DNA of 64,000 nt. Source: Acanthopleuribacter pedis (GTDB taxonomy: Bacteria > Acidobacteriota > Holophagae > Acanthopleuribacterales > Acanthopleuribacteraceae). Below the pieces are notes generated by a model. That model searched no databases, was not told where the DNA came from, and worked only from the letters and a program-made list of their open reading frames with translations. Positions 9,005 to 17,998 of this stretch are shown in pieces. The stretch lies in contig NZ_JAFREP010000037.1 of the NCBI RefSeq assembly GCF_017377855.1, forward strand, positions 1-64,000, given 5' to 3'. How positions within the stretch are numbered: position 1 is the first letter of the stretch; the number at the start of each line of letters is the position of its first letter. A program made the translations under genes and the position numbers.

Positions 9005-12000
9005 ATGAGTGATTTTGTCCACCTCCATGTCCATTCTGAATACTCGTTGTTGAACGCCAGTGGTCGCATCGGTCCCTTGGTCAAGCGTGCCAAAGAATTG
9101 GGGATGAAGGCGCTTGCCATCACTGACTACGGCAACATGTTTGGCGCGATTCGCCATTACAACGAATGCCGCAAGGCCGGCATTAAGGCCATTTTGGGTT
9201 GCCAGGTCAATGTGACCCAAGGTAGCAGACACGACAAAATCAAACGCAGCAAAGCGGATCGCGGTGGCATGCGCGAATCCTTTCACCTCAATTTACTTGT
9301 CAAGAACCAAACGGGTTATCAGAACCTGAGCAAGCTGGTTTCCAAAAGTTACCAGGAAGGTTTTTACTACAAACCGCGGGTTGACTGGGAACTGCTCGAA
9401 CTGCACCACGAGGGCCTGATCTGTATGACTGGCGACCTCGGTGCGTACATTCCCCAGCACTTGATGAACAACCGCTACGATGATGCGCTGGCTTATGCGA
9501 CCCGTCTGCGCGACCTGTTCGGTACGGAAAACCTGTTCATCGAATTGGAAAACCACTTTCAAGATGATGAACTCAAGATGTTGCCGATTCTGGCCGGGAT
9601 GGCGGAAAAACTCGGGGTTGAATGTGTGGCGGCCAACGATGTTCACTACTTGGTCAAGGAAGACTCGGAAGTTCACGACATCTTGCTTTGCATTCAATCC
9701 AACGCGTTCCGGGACGATGAGAAACGCTGGCGTTTTCCCAACCAGGAGTATTACTTCAAAACCGAGGAGGAAATGCGCGAGGTCTTCAAGGGCTACGAAC
9801 GCGCCGTGGACAACACGGGCCGCATCGCCGATATGGTTGATTTCGTGCTCCAGGAAGATTACCAACTACCGCTTTTCGATATTCCCGAACACCACACGTT
9901 GGAAACCTATTTGGAGGAAGTGTCGCTGCAGGGTTTTGAGAATCGACGCAAAACCGTTCTCGAACCCATGAAAGAAAAAGGTGTGCTGCGCAAAGAGTGG
10001 CCGCTTTATTACGAACGCATCAAAGAAGAGATTCAGGTCATCAACGACATGGGTTTCCCTGGATACTTTTTGATTGTTTGGGATTTCATCGCCAAAGCAA
10101 AGGAAATGGGTGTACCGGTCGGTCCAGGTCGTGGTTCGGCGGCGGGAAGTTTGGTTGCCTACGCCCTGGAAATCACCGACATCGATCCGCTCCAATACGA
10201 TCTGCTCTTCGAACGTTTCCTCAACAAGGAACGTGTGACCATGCCGGACGTCGATATCGATTTCTGTCAGGATCGCCGCGGCGAGGTAATTGACTACGTA
10301 ACCGAGAAATACGGCCGCGAGAACGTGTGTCAAATTGTCACCTACGGTACGATGAAAGCCCGTATGGCCATCAAGGATGTGGGTCGGACGCTGCACTTTG
10401 CGCCCCAGGAGACCAACCGTATTGCCAAGCTGGTCCCTGAAGACCTGGGCATTACGCTCCCAAAAGCGCTTGAGCAAAGCCCGGAGTTCCGCGAGGAATA
10501 CGACAAAGACGAGCGTATTCGCGAGTTAATCGACCTCTCCATTAAAGTCGAAGGTTTGAGCCGCAATACCGGTGTACACGCGGCCGGTGTCATTATCGCC
10601 CCCGGCGATGTGACCAACTGGGGGCCGGTTTACAAGGACCCCAAAAAAGGCACCATCAGTTTGCAGTACGCCAAGGACGAGGCGGAGCAAATCGGGCTGC
10701 TCAAGATGGACTTCCTGGGCCTGAAAACCCTGACCGTGATTTCCTATGCGTTGGACAACATCAAGGAAACCACCGGTGAAGAAGTCGACCTCAACACCAT
10801 TACCAGTTTCGACGACCCCAAAACCTACGAACTCTTTTGCAAGGGCGAAACCGACGGCGTGTTCCAGTTTGAATCCGACGGTATGAAAAACATCCTAATT
10901 CGCCTGGGTCCGACGCGTTTCGAAGACTTCATCGCGCTGAACGCCCTGTACCGTCCCGGCCCCTTGGGTTCGGGCATGGTCGATATCTTCATCGACGGTG
11001 CCCACGGCGCCGAAACCAAATACGAACTGGATGTACTGAAACCCATCCTTGAAGAAACCTACGGCGTAATCCTGTACCAGGAGCAAGTTATGCGCCTGGC
11101 CCAGGTCGTGGGCGGCTTTACGCTCGGCGGCGCCGATTTGCTGCGTCGTGCCATGGGTAAGAAAAAAGCCGAGGTCATGGCGCAGAAGAAAATCGAGTTT
11201 ATCGACGGCGCCAAAAAGCAAGGTTACCCGGAAGAAGCCTGTTCCGATCTGTTTGACAAAATGGCGGAGTTCGCCAAATACGGCTTTAACAAATCTCACT
11301 CCGCCGCCTATTCCTTGGTGAGTTACCAAACCGCGTATCTCAAGGCCAACTACCCGGTTCAGTTCATGGCAGCGTTGCTGACCCTTGATAAAGACAACAC
11401 CGACAAAGTCATTAACTACGTGGATAAACTGCGCCAAATGAAGATTCAGATGTTGAAGCCCGACATCCGTACCTCGCGCGCTAAGTTCTCGGTAGAGGGC
11501 AACAACATTCGTTTTGCGCTTAGTGCGATTAAGGGTTTGGGTGACAACGCGCTGGAATCCATTATCGCCGTCAAGGAAAACCAAGAGATCGAATCACTGG
11601 TTGATTTCTTCGAGAAGGTGGATCTGCGCAAGGTGAACAAAAAGGTGGTCGAGGTCCTGGTTAAATCAGGCGCCTTCGATTTCATGGAGCTGCCGCGCCG
11701 GGCGATGTTCGAGGCGATTGAGGAGCTCCACGCCTGGGGGAACCAAGCCCAGAAAGAAGCGCGCGGCGGGCAGAACAGCCTCTTTGGCGACAACGCGCAG
11801 GAACGCTGCTACGTGCAGTTCGGTGATCGCGAATGGCCGGAAAAGGAACTGCTCGAATACGAAAAAGAAACCCTTGGCTTTTACCTCTCGGGTCACCCGC
11901 TTGACGCCTACCGCAAGCTGTTTAAAAAACACGCGACCGGTTATACGCGGGATTTGGAAAAAATGGCGGCAGGCAACGAGGTCATCATCGGCGGTTTGGC

Positions 12001-12469
12001 GCAGTCGATTCGCAAAATCACCACCCAGAAGGGCGACATGATGGCGTTCCTTACCCTGGAAGATTTTTACGGTGTGGCCGACGTGGTGGTGTTCCCCAAA
12101 AGCTTCGACAAGTTTCGGCATCTGCTGATCGCGGACAAGCTGTTGGTTGTGAAGGGAAAGGTCGATTTCCGCAACGACAAACCCAGTGTCATGTTGCAGG
12201 AAGTGTGGGAACTCTCCGAGTGGGAAGCGAAGAAAGTACGCAGTTGTGTGTTCCAGTTCGCCGTGGAAGAAATGGATCAGGGGACCCTGGGTGAACTCCA
12301 CCAACATATTAAAAGCAGCCCCGGCGATTGCCAGGTTTATTTTGAAGTGACCGTCGAGGGTAAGTACAGCACCGTGATAAAGCCGGCCAACACCCATGTG
12401 GATCCGGGTGGTAGTTTGGGTCGGTTTACCCAGGATCGCCCCAACATCAAGATGCTGCTTCGTTATTAA
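9005..12469 (+). CDS. dnaE: DNA polymerase III subunit alpha
   Basis: The replicative polymerase catalytic subunit, 1154 residues from the preferred ATG. Domains in order: N-terminal PHP (FVHLHVHSEYSLL, AITDYGNMFGA), then the polymerase core with GPGRGSAAGSLVAY and catalytic aspartates in MPDVDIDFCQDRRGEV (about 413-428). Next come ALNALYRPGPLGSGM and YGFNKSHSAAYSLVSY, then a C-terminal OB-fold (GGLAQSIRKITTQKG). It is a DnaE1-type enzyme. The frame is open from TTG at 8978, but ATG 9005 has GGGAAG upstream and gives the family N-terminus MSDFVHLHVHSEYS. Era lies just upstream. Confidence 0.96.
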   Translation: MSDFVHLHVHSEYSLLNASGRIGPLVKRAKELGMKALAITDYGNMFGAIRHYNECRKAGIKAILGCQVNVTQGSRHDKIKRSKADRGGMRESFHLNLLVKNQTGYQNLSKLVSKSYQEGFYYKPRVDWELLELHHEGLICMTGDLGAYIPQHLMNNRYDDALAYATRLRDLFGTENLFIELENHFQDDELKMLPILAGMAEKLGVECVAANDVHYLVKEDSEVHDILLCIQSNAFRDDEKRWRFPNQEYYFKTEEEMREVFKGYERAVDNTGRIADMVDFVLQEDYQLPLFDIPEHHTLETYLEEVSLQGFENRRKTVLEPMKEKGVLRKEWPLYYERIKEEIQVINDMGFPGYFLIVWDFIAKAKEMGVPVGPGRGSAAGSLVAYALEITDIDPLQYDLLFERFLNKERVTMPDVDIDFCQDRRGEVIDYVTEKYGRENVCQIVTYGTMKARMAIKDVGRTLHFAPQETNRIAKLVPEDLGITLPKALEQSPEFREEYDKDERIRELIDLSIKVEGLSRNTGVHAAGVIIAPGDVTNWGPVYKDPKKGTISLQYAKDEAEQIGLLKMDFLGLKTLTVISYALDNIKETTGEEVDLNTITSFDDPKTYELFCKGETDGVFQFESDGMKNILIRLGPTRFEDFIALNALYRPGPLGSGMVDIFIDGAHGAETKYELDVLKPILEETYGVILYQEQVMRLAQVVGGFTLGGADLLRRAMGKKKAEVMAQKKIEFIDGAKKQGYPEEACSDLFDKMAEFAKYGFNKSHSAAYSLVSYQTAYLKANYPVQFMAALLTLDKDNTDKVINYVDKLRQMKIQMLKPDIRTSRAKFSVEGNNIRFALSAIKGLGDNALESIIAVKENQEIESLVDFFEKVDLRKVNKKVVEVLVKSGAFDFMELPRRAMFEAIEELHAWGNQAQKEARGGQNSLFGDNAQERCYVQFGDREWPEKELLEYEKETLGFYLSGHPLDAYRKLFKKHATGYTRDLEKMAAGNEVIIGGLAQSIRKITTQKGDMMAFLTLEDFYGVADVVVFPKSFDKFRHLLIADKLLVVKGKVDFRNDKPSVMLQEVWELSEWEAKKVRSCVFQFAVEEMDQGTLGELHQHIKSSPGDCQVYFEVTVEGKYSTVIKPANTHVDPGGSLGRFTQDRPNIKMLLRY

Positions 12470-12492
12470 AAGATGGGTCCTTTTATGGCCTG

Positions 12493-12618
12493 ATGTCGGC
12501 ATGCCGACATGCATTCGAAACAAGGGGAATGTCGGCGTGCCGACATGGCGGTGTTGTCGCAGAATGTCGGCATGCCGACCATGATGCGCGGGTAGCCGAT
12601 GTGTCGGCATGCCGACAT
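12493..12618. repeat. Iterated 16-18 bp palindromes
   Basis: Four near-identical palindromes follow the dnaE stop within 130 bp. They are ATGTCGGCATGCCGACAT at 12493-12510, a G-for-A central variant at 12529-12546, ATGTCGGCATGCCGAC at 12564-12579 and TGTCGGCATGCCGACA at 12602-12617. A fifth copy lies at 19933-19948. Spacing is irregular. They could be operator-like protein sites or a highly iterated palindrome of the HIP1 kind. Confidence 0.85.
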
Positions 12619-12657
12619 GACGGGGTCTGTGGATCAGGTGGTTTGACGAAAGTGTTC

Positions 12658-12983
12658 TAGCCCGCATGTCTCACAAGGATTCTTCGCGAGAAGCTGAAAA
12701 CCTGATGCGTACGAAGATGGCGACCAAGCCACGGCACAGGGGGCCGACGTTTCGCGGGTCCGACGTTTAGCGGGTCCGACCTTTCGGGGTCCGACCTCTC
12801 GGGGGCCGACCTTTCGGGGTCCGACCTCTCGGCGTAGCAGCTGAGGCGAAGAAGGCGCGACCGAGTAGGGCGGAAGGCCGCCCCGCGGAAGGCCGCCCCG
12901 CGGAAGGCCGCCCCGCGGAAGGCAAACCCTCGTAATCGCATGGGTTGCCCTGTGGCCGCATTCCTTGTAAGCAATGCGGGCTA
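12658..12983 (+). repeat. Dispersed repeat family A, copy 4 (expanded)
   Basis: A long copy (about 326 bp) with both internal arrays expanded. At about 12740-12834 there are seven units, the last four of exactly 15 bp. These read on the plus strand as GSDLS/GADLS pentapeptides ending in a TAG. At 12870-12923 there are 3.6 copies of the 15-mer GCGGAAGGCCGCCCC, which read on the minus strand as AAFRG. Ends are TAGCCCGCATGTCTCACAAGG and CCTTGTAAGCAATGCGGGCTA. Confidence 0.88.
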
Positions 12984-12996
12984 GCCCAACGGGGTT

Positions 12997-13129
12997 ACCT
13001 AAGACAGCCCGGGGTCAAGGAACGGCGTGACTGCAACCCTGGGTCACTTCGATTTACCGAACCCACGGACCTGAAGGGATGGGCGTTGGCACGCGGCAAA
13101 TCCCCATGGGGCCACGTTGAAATTTCAGG
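12997..13129 (+). repeat. Dispersed repeat family C, copy 1
   Basis: About 130 bp shared with 17831-17959. Conserved blocks in order are CAGCCCGGGGTC, GACTGCAACCCTGGGTC, CTTCGATTTACCGAA, CCTGAAGGG, TTGGCACGC, CCCCATGGG and TTGAAATTTCAGG. It lies in the leader of miaB, directly after a family A copy, ending about 130 bp before the start codon. Function unknown; no ORF is conserved. Confidence 0.8.
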
Positions 13130-13262
13130 ATCGGTCCACGCGAAAGCCCCTTCGCGGTTCGTCCACCCAGCCCGCGGTTTCCCTCCCCAAAGGCTCGTGG
13201 TATATTGAATCCTTGCGCGCGCGCAAGGCGTTGCTTTTTGAAGTTTGTTTTGAGGATGGATC

Positions 13263-14648
13263 ATGACTGAGAAGCGTTATTTCATTGAAACCTGGGGCTG
13301 CCAGATGAACGAGCACGATACCGAGAAGATGGCCGGTATCCTCGGCGAGATGGGTTACCAGGCAACCGATAAGGTTGAGGACGCCGATGTCTATCTGCTC
13401 AACACCTGCACCATCCGCGAAAAAGCCGAGGAGAAAGTGTTTTCCCGCCTCGGTGTATTGAAAAAAGAAAAAGAGAAACGCAACGGTGACATGATCATCG
13501 GTGTGGCCGGCTGCGTCGCCCAACAAAACGGCGGCGGAATTTTTGAACGTGCGCCCTATGTCGATTTGGTCCTCGGGACCCAAGCCCTCAAGCAACTGCC
13601 CGACATGGTCGGCAAGTTACACGGCCACCAGGGTCGCCAGCTCAATGTTGCAAAAGATCCCGAAAACCACTTGTTCCCCTCCCATGTCCCCAAGCGCGGC
13701 ACCTCGATCCGCGCACGTATTACCATCATGGAAGGCTGCGACAACTACTGCACCTATTGCATCGTGCCCTTCACCCGCGGCCGCGAACGCTCACGTCCCT
13801 GGGAGGATGTGGTTGAGGAAGCGCGCCGATTGGCCGGCATGGGTTTTAAAGAAATTGAATTATTGGGTCAGAATGTAAACTCCTACTTCAGCACGGTGAA
13901 CTTCGCGCGTTTGCTGCGCGAAATGAACGATGTGCCAGGGCTCGAGACCGTTCGTTATGTGTCGCCGCACCCCAAGGATTTCGACCGAGAAGTGATTGAA
14001 ACCATTCGCGATTGCCCCAAAATTGCCACCAATATCCACCTGCCCGCGCAATCCGGCAACAGCCGTATCCTGAAGCGAATGGGGCGCGAGTATACCCGTG
14101 AACTGTACATGGATAAGGTGTATATGATTCGCGAGGTATTGGAGGGGATTCCCTTCAGTCTGACCTCGGATTTCATCGTGGGATTTCCTGGCGAAAAAGA
14201 ACATGAATTTTGGGATACGGTGACCCTGCTGGACGAGGTCGGTTATGATCGCATCTTCTCCTTCGCCTATTCAGAACGGCCGGGCACCGGCGCGGTCAAA
14301 CACGCCGATTCGGTACCGCAGCAAGAGAAGATGTACCGCCTCAAAATTTTGCAACAACACCAACTCGAGATTCAGAAGGCGCGCATGCAAGCGCGTGTCG
14401 ACAACCCCGCCAACGTCTTGATTGATACGGTGAAACCCGGCGAGGAATATCCCTTGGTCGGCCGCACCCGCGACAATTTGTTGGTTCACATCAAGGCCGA
14501 TGTGGGCGAGCCGGAGCGTTTTTATGGGAAAGCGGTTCGCGTTCGCGTAACCGGAACCGGCTTGCATACCCTGCGTGGCGAATTGTGCCCTGAACCCATT
14601 GAGCATCTGTGGTCGCAACCGAACGCGCCCGAGGTGACCACGGTTTAA
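13263..14648 (+). CDS. miaB: tRNA-2-methylthio-N6-dimethylallyladenosine synthase
   Basis: Radical-SAM methylthiotransferase that adds a methylthio group to i6A37 of tRNAs. The 461-residue length fits. The UPF0004 domain carries the auxiliary cluster cysteines (ETWGCQMN, LNTCTIREKA, AGCVAQ). The radical-SAM cluster motif is CDNYCTYCIVPF (cysteines near 159, 163, 166), followed by RGRERSRP and a C-terminal TRAM domain. The ATG has a GAGGAT Shine-Dalgarno. The leader contains repeat family C. Codons near 168-198 are duplicated as an 89-bp inverted fragment at 16742-16830. Confidence 0.96.
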   Translation: MTEKRYFIETWGCQMNEHDTEKMAGILGEMGYQATDKVEDADVYLLNTCTIREKAEEKVFSRLGVLKKEKEKRNGDMIIGVAGCVAQQNGGGIFERAPYVDLVLGTQALKQLPDMVGKLHGHQGRQLNVAKDPENHLFPSHVPKRGTSIRARITIMEGCDNYCTYCIVPFTRGRERSRPWEDVVEEARRLAGMGFKEIELLGQNVNSYFSTVNFARLLREMNDVPGLETVRYVSPHPKDFDREVIETIRDCPKIATNIHLPAQSGNSRILKRMGREYTRELYMDKVYMIREVLEGIPFSLTSDFIVGFPGEKEHEFWDTVTLLDEVGYDRIFSFAYSERPGTGAVKHADSVPQQEKMYRLKILQQHQLEIQKARMQARVDNPANVLIDTVKPGEEYPLVGRTRDNLLVHIKADVGEPERFYGKAVRVRVTGTGLHTLRGELCPEPIEHLWSQPNAPEVTTV

Positions 14649-14912
14649 GTTGGGCCGGTAAAACACCATCGGGTTTGTTTCCTCTCCCTGCTCGGAAGGG
14701 AACGAGAAGGTTGTCGTTCGCCGCAAGCCGGTTTTTCGTCGAGGCGGATAGGGGAGGGGTGCAAATTTTTTTGCGGTTCCTCGTTGCCTGTCGGCCAAGC
14801 CTTCACGTCTCGTGCAAGGTCGGCCGTGCCGATTCGGGTGTGGAGAAGCCGGTTCGGTTAAGCTACAATACCCAGCGGATTCACACTGATTCAATGTTTG
14901 TAGGATAGGTGC

Positions 14913-15668
14913 ATGATCATTTCGATTGCCAATCAGAAAGGTGGCGTCGGTAAGACGACCACCGCGATTAATTTGGCCTCCGCCCTAAGTTTGGCGGAAA
15001 AACGGGTGTTGCTGGTTGATCTCGACCCGCAAGCCAACAGTTCCATGTCGTTCCGCGAGGACATCGACGATCCCAATACCTACCAATGGCTGCTTGATCC
15101 GAGCGCCGACCCGAGCCGGGCGGTTTACGAAACCGCGATGGCGAACCTGTCCGTGGCCCCGGCCGGAATCGGTTTGGCCAGGGTTGAGCAACAGTTGCAA
15201 GGCGAGTTTGACGCCCCGTTTCGCTTAAAAGATGTGTTGGAGAAGGTTGCCGTCGACTTTGATTTCATCATCATCGACACGCCGCCGACCTTGGGTTTGC
15301 TGACGGTGAACGCCTTGGTTGCCAGCAGTCATGTGTTGGTACCGATTCAGTCTTCCTACTTCGCGATGGAAGGTACCGACGACCTTCTCGATACGGTGGA
15401 AAAGATCAAAAAACGCACCAATCCCGACCTCGAAATACTCGGGGTGGTCGTTACCATGTACGACAAGCGAACCGTGCTAGGACGCGATATTCTCGCGCAA
15501 ATTCGCGAGGTTTTCGGCAACAAGGTGTTTGATACGGTAATTACCCGCAATGTGCGGTTGGAAGAATCGCCCGCCTACAAAGAATCCATTTTCACATTTG
15601 CGCCCAAAAGCTCGGGCGCGGTTCAGTACATGAACCTCAGCGAGGAGGTACTCAAGCGTGTCAGCTAG
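14913..15668 (+). CDS. parA: Chromosome partitioning ATPase ParA/Soj
   Basis: Deviant-Walker ParA/MinD ATPase, 251 residues, that moves ParB-parS complexes on the nucleoid. The Walker A box is KGGVGKTTTAINLA near the N-terminus, followed by LLVDLDPQANSS and the switch/Walker B DFIIIDTPPTLG. No N-terminal HTH extension is present, so it is of the small chromosomal (Soj) type. The 264-bp gap after miaB has no gene; the ATG follows an AGGATAGGTG sequence. Its end overlaps the start of parB by 11 bp. Confidence 0.94.
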   Translation: MIISIANQKGGVGKTTTAINLASALSLAEKRVLLVDLDPQANSSMSFREDIDDPNTYQWLLDPSADPSRAVYETAMANLSVAPAGIGLARVEQQLQGEFDAPFRLKDVLEKVAVDFDFIIIDTPPTLGLLTVNALVASSHVLVPIQSSYFAMEGTDDLLDTVEKIKKRTNPDLEILGVVVTMYDKRTVLGRDILAQIREVFGNKVFDTVITRNVRLEESPAYKESIFTFAPKSSGAVQYMNLSEEVLKRVS

Positions 15669-16485
15669 AAGAGGCTTGCCGACGACCAAAAAGATGCGGC
15701 ACAGCGCCCATTATGTCGATAATTTGATTACCGAACGTGACGGCGGGGTGGTGGGTCGCAACCTGCCGCTCAGTCAAATTTTCCCCAACCCGGACCAACC
15801 TCGCAAGGACATGGGCGATCTCGAAAGCTTAACGCTCTCGATCAAAGAACAGGGCGTGTTGGAACCGATTTTGGTCAACAAAGAGGACAACCGCTACCGC
15901 ATTATTTCCGGTGAACGGCGGTTCCGCGCGAGCACGGCCGCCGGCCTTGAGATGATTCCGTGCGTCATCAAAAACCTCGATGAGAACCAGATCCTTGAAA
16001 TCGCCCTGGTGGAAAATCTCCAACGTAAAGATTTGCACCCCTTCGAGGAAGCGGACGGCCTGCATGTCCTGCTGAAGAAGTTCAATTATACCCACGAGCA
16101 TATTGCCAAAAAGATCGGCAAAAGCCGTTCCTCCGTCACCGAAATGCTCACCTTGACCAACCTGACCGAGGAAGTCCGCGAAGCGGCGCTTGCCGCCGAA
16201 ATCACGGCCAAAACCATGTTGCTTGGGGTCGCACGGCTCGAGACCTTGGAAGAACAGCTTGCGATGATTCAACGGATCGCGCAAGGGGCGGGCAGGGAAG
16301 AGGTGCGCCGCGCGGCCAAGAAACAGGACAAAGCCAAACCTTTTGTTTTCAAATACCGTCCGCGTAACAAGGCGTTCAATTTTTCCATGCGGTTCAAAAA
16401 GACCGAGGTTGAAGCCGACGAGCTTATCGAAGCCCTTGAACAGGTATTGGCGGACCTCAAAACCCAGCAACGCGAAGCTGAATAA
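15658..16485 (+). CDS. parB: Chromosome partitioning protein ParB/Spo0J
   Basis: Centromere-binding CTPase clamp, 275 residues. Visible features: the N-terminal region with LSQIFPNPDQPRKD, the CTP-binding GERRFRA box, the ENLQRKDLHPFEEA motif, a central HTH for parS recognition (YTHEHIAKKIGKSRSSVTEM) and a C-terminal dimerisation segment. The start is GTG within the end of parA, with GAGGAGG about 9 bases upstream. No canonical parS (TGTTTCACGTGAAACA-like) was seen in the window. The usual neighbours mnmG/rsmG are absent, so the locus may not be next to the origin. Confidence 0.93.
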   Translation: MSARRGLPTTKKMRHSAHYVDNLITERDGGVVGRNLPLSQIFPNPDQPRKDMGDLESLTLSIKEQGVLEPILVNKEDNRYRIISGERRFRASTAAGLEMIPCVIKNLDENQILEIALVENLQRKDLHPFEEADGLHVLLKKFNYTHEHIAKKIGKSRSSVTEMLTLTNLTEEVREAALAAEITAKTMLLGVARLETLEEQLAMIQRIAQGAGREEVRRAAKKQDKAKPFVFKYRPRNKAFNFSMRFKKTEVEADELIEALEQVLADLKTQQREAE

Positions 16486-16741
16486 GGCGATTTTTTTTCG
16501 CAATGACGGGACGGGCGCGCGCCCGACGCGCCTGGTGGTTGGCTGGAAGATGTGTGGTGATCGGCCGGTCCCGGGGCTGATTGTCGGCGCTTTGAAAGGG
16601 GAGGCCTGTATCGCGCGTCGGCCCCTTGGGTTTCGAAAGGGGTGTCTTTTGCGTATCCCTCTCGGTGAACCGAACAAGACCAGGTAAACCGCACATCGCT
16701 AATTATGGTCTATTATTCTTCTTTTCCGATGGTGAGCACCT

Positions 16742-16830
16742 ATTTCTTTAAAACCCATTCCGGCCAATCGGCGCGCTTCCTCAACCACATCCGCCCAGGG
16801 ACGTGAGCGTTCGCGGCCGCGGGTGAAGGG
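16742..16830 (-). pseudogene. Inverted 89-bp fragment of miaB
   Basis: The reverse complement of this stretch matches 13767-13855 of miaB over 89 bp with about two differences. It encodes the segment PFTRGRERSRPW.DVVEEAR and on to GMGFKEI. No radical-SAM cysteines or start are included, so it cannot be functional. It is directly joined at 16831-16852 to a CTTTCGGCGTAGCAG block from repeat family A. Confidence 0.9.
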
Positions 16831-17335
16831 CTTTCGGCGTAGCAGCGCTACGTTGGGTATTGCGGGTGAAGGTTGCGTTTTTTTGAATGTGACATCCCAG
16901 CATAAGCCCTCCACGACGCGGCCTCAAGGGTTGTCCTCAACGCGAAAATCGCGCCGGTTCGCCTTCGGCGATCCGTCACGCTTCTCGCATTTCCGGGAAC
17001 CCTTGACCCCACTTCGCTCCAGGCTTGAGACAAAGATGTCACAATCAAAAAAAGAAAAAAATGGTGTAAGGGCACTGAGCACGTCGAGCGGCTCGGGGTA
17101 CCGAAGGTGCTTTACCTTTGAGCGTTGGGCGTCCGAACACCCGCAAAACCGATAGGCTGCTTTAGCGATAACACCCGCTAAACAGATAGGCCGCTTTAGC
17201 GATCACGCTTGAGTATCTTCTCGCATTGCTCTGAGAGGAGGCGTCGCCAAACCCGAATGTTTGGCCGGGATGCGACGATGGTGTTCGCGACCCGGGTCGG
17301 TGTATCGGGAGCCATGGGCGAATTTTGATCCGGGC
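16831..17335. other. Intergenic, fragmentary repeats
   Basis: The first 20 or so bases are a fragment of family A. GCGGGTGAAGG recurs at about 16819 and 16860, flanking that fragment. The remainder shows no gene. An A-rich run lies near 17042-17062. A 34-bp tandem repeat is listed separately. The segment 16486-16741 after parB also shows no supported feature. Confidence 0.5.
17136..17203. repeat. 34-bp tandem repeat x2
   Basis: Two adjacent 34-bp units start AACACCCGC and end GCTTTAGCGAT, at 17136 and 17170. They differ at a few positions. Each unit contains the partial palindrome CGCTTTAGCG or a variant of it. Non-coding. Confidence 0.7.
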
Positions 17336-17337
17336 CT

Positions 17338-17550
17338 AGCCCGAGGTTCTCACGAGGATTCGTCGCGAGAAGCAAAAAGCCTTTTGCGTACGAAGGTGAC
17401 GACCAAGCCACGGCGCATGGGGCCGACCATTCGCGGGGCCGACCTTTCGCGGGGCCGACCATTCGCGGGGCCGACCATTCGCGGGGCCGACCTTTCGGCG
17501 TAGCAGCGCCACGGTGAAGGCGGCTCGACCAAGCAAGGCGATGGGAGAAT
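17338..17550 (+). repeat. Dispersed repeat family A, copy 5 (3' truncated)
   Basis: Starts TAGCCCGAGGTTCTCACGAGG and carries the GATTCGTCGCGAGAAGC block. Five units of a 16-bp array (GCCGACCATTCGCGGG type) follow, then GGCGTAGCAGCGCC and GGCGGCTCGACCAAG. The distal end with the AATGCGGG inverted repeat is missing. The 3' boundary is approximate. Confidence 0.8.
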
Positions 17551-17830
17551 GTGGTTGGATGAAACCAAATCTTGAAAAAACCTCTCTCCTATTTCTTACT
17601 GAAATAATGCCTATAACGAATATTATGTAAAGTTGTGTTCATTCCACGCCACTTCCCTTGTCCCGAGGAGGCACCTTTATTGTTCCCAGATGTTTAGCGC
17701 TTAAGTCGACGAGAATCTTAAAAAAGGCTCATCCCCGTGGGATAACAAGGAGAATTCAACTCTTGTTTGGTTTAAAAAGCCGCAAGCCGGCGACGGATGG
17801 CTGTCCCTGCCCCAGGCCGGTGCACCGAGA

Positions 17831-17959
17831 ACCTATTACAGCCCGGGGTCATGGAGTGACTGCAACCCTGGGTCGCTTCGATTTACCGAAGCCGCGGTCC
17901 TGAAGGGACCTGTGTTGGCACGCACCAAAACCCCATGGGCCTCCTTTTGAAATTTCAGG
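17831..17959 (+). repeat. Dispersed repeat family C, copy 2
   Basis: Shares the ordered blocks of the copy at 12997-13129, with scattered substitutions and small indels. It ends 40 bp before the ATG of the PDZ protein gene. Like copy 1 it therefore lies in a 5' leader on the coding strand. Confidence 0.8.
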
Positions 17960-17998
17960 CATTCCGTCAAAGACCGATAAAGTTCTTTGGGAGGCTTT

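Noticed and set aside
11666..12667. 333-residue minus-strand ORF opposite dnaE
   Set aside because: It is a shadow of the dnaE reading frame and of the palindromes beyond it. The His-rich sequence has no family match.
16699..16914. 71-residue minus-strand ORF as a real gene
   Set aside because: Its recognisable part is only a copied miaB fragment without catalytic residues, running into repeat sequence.
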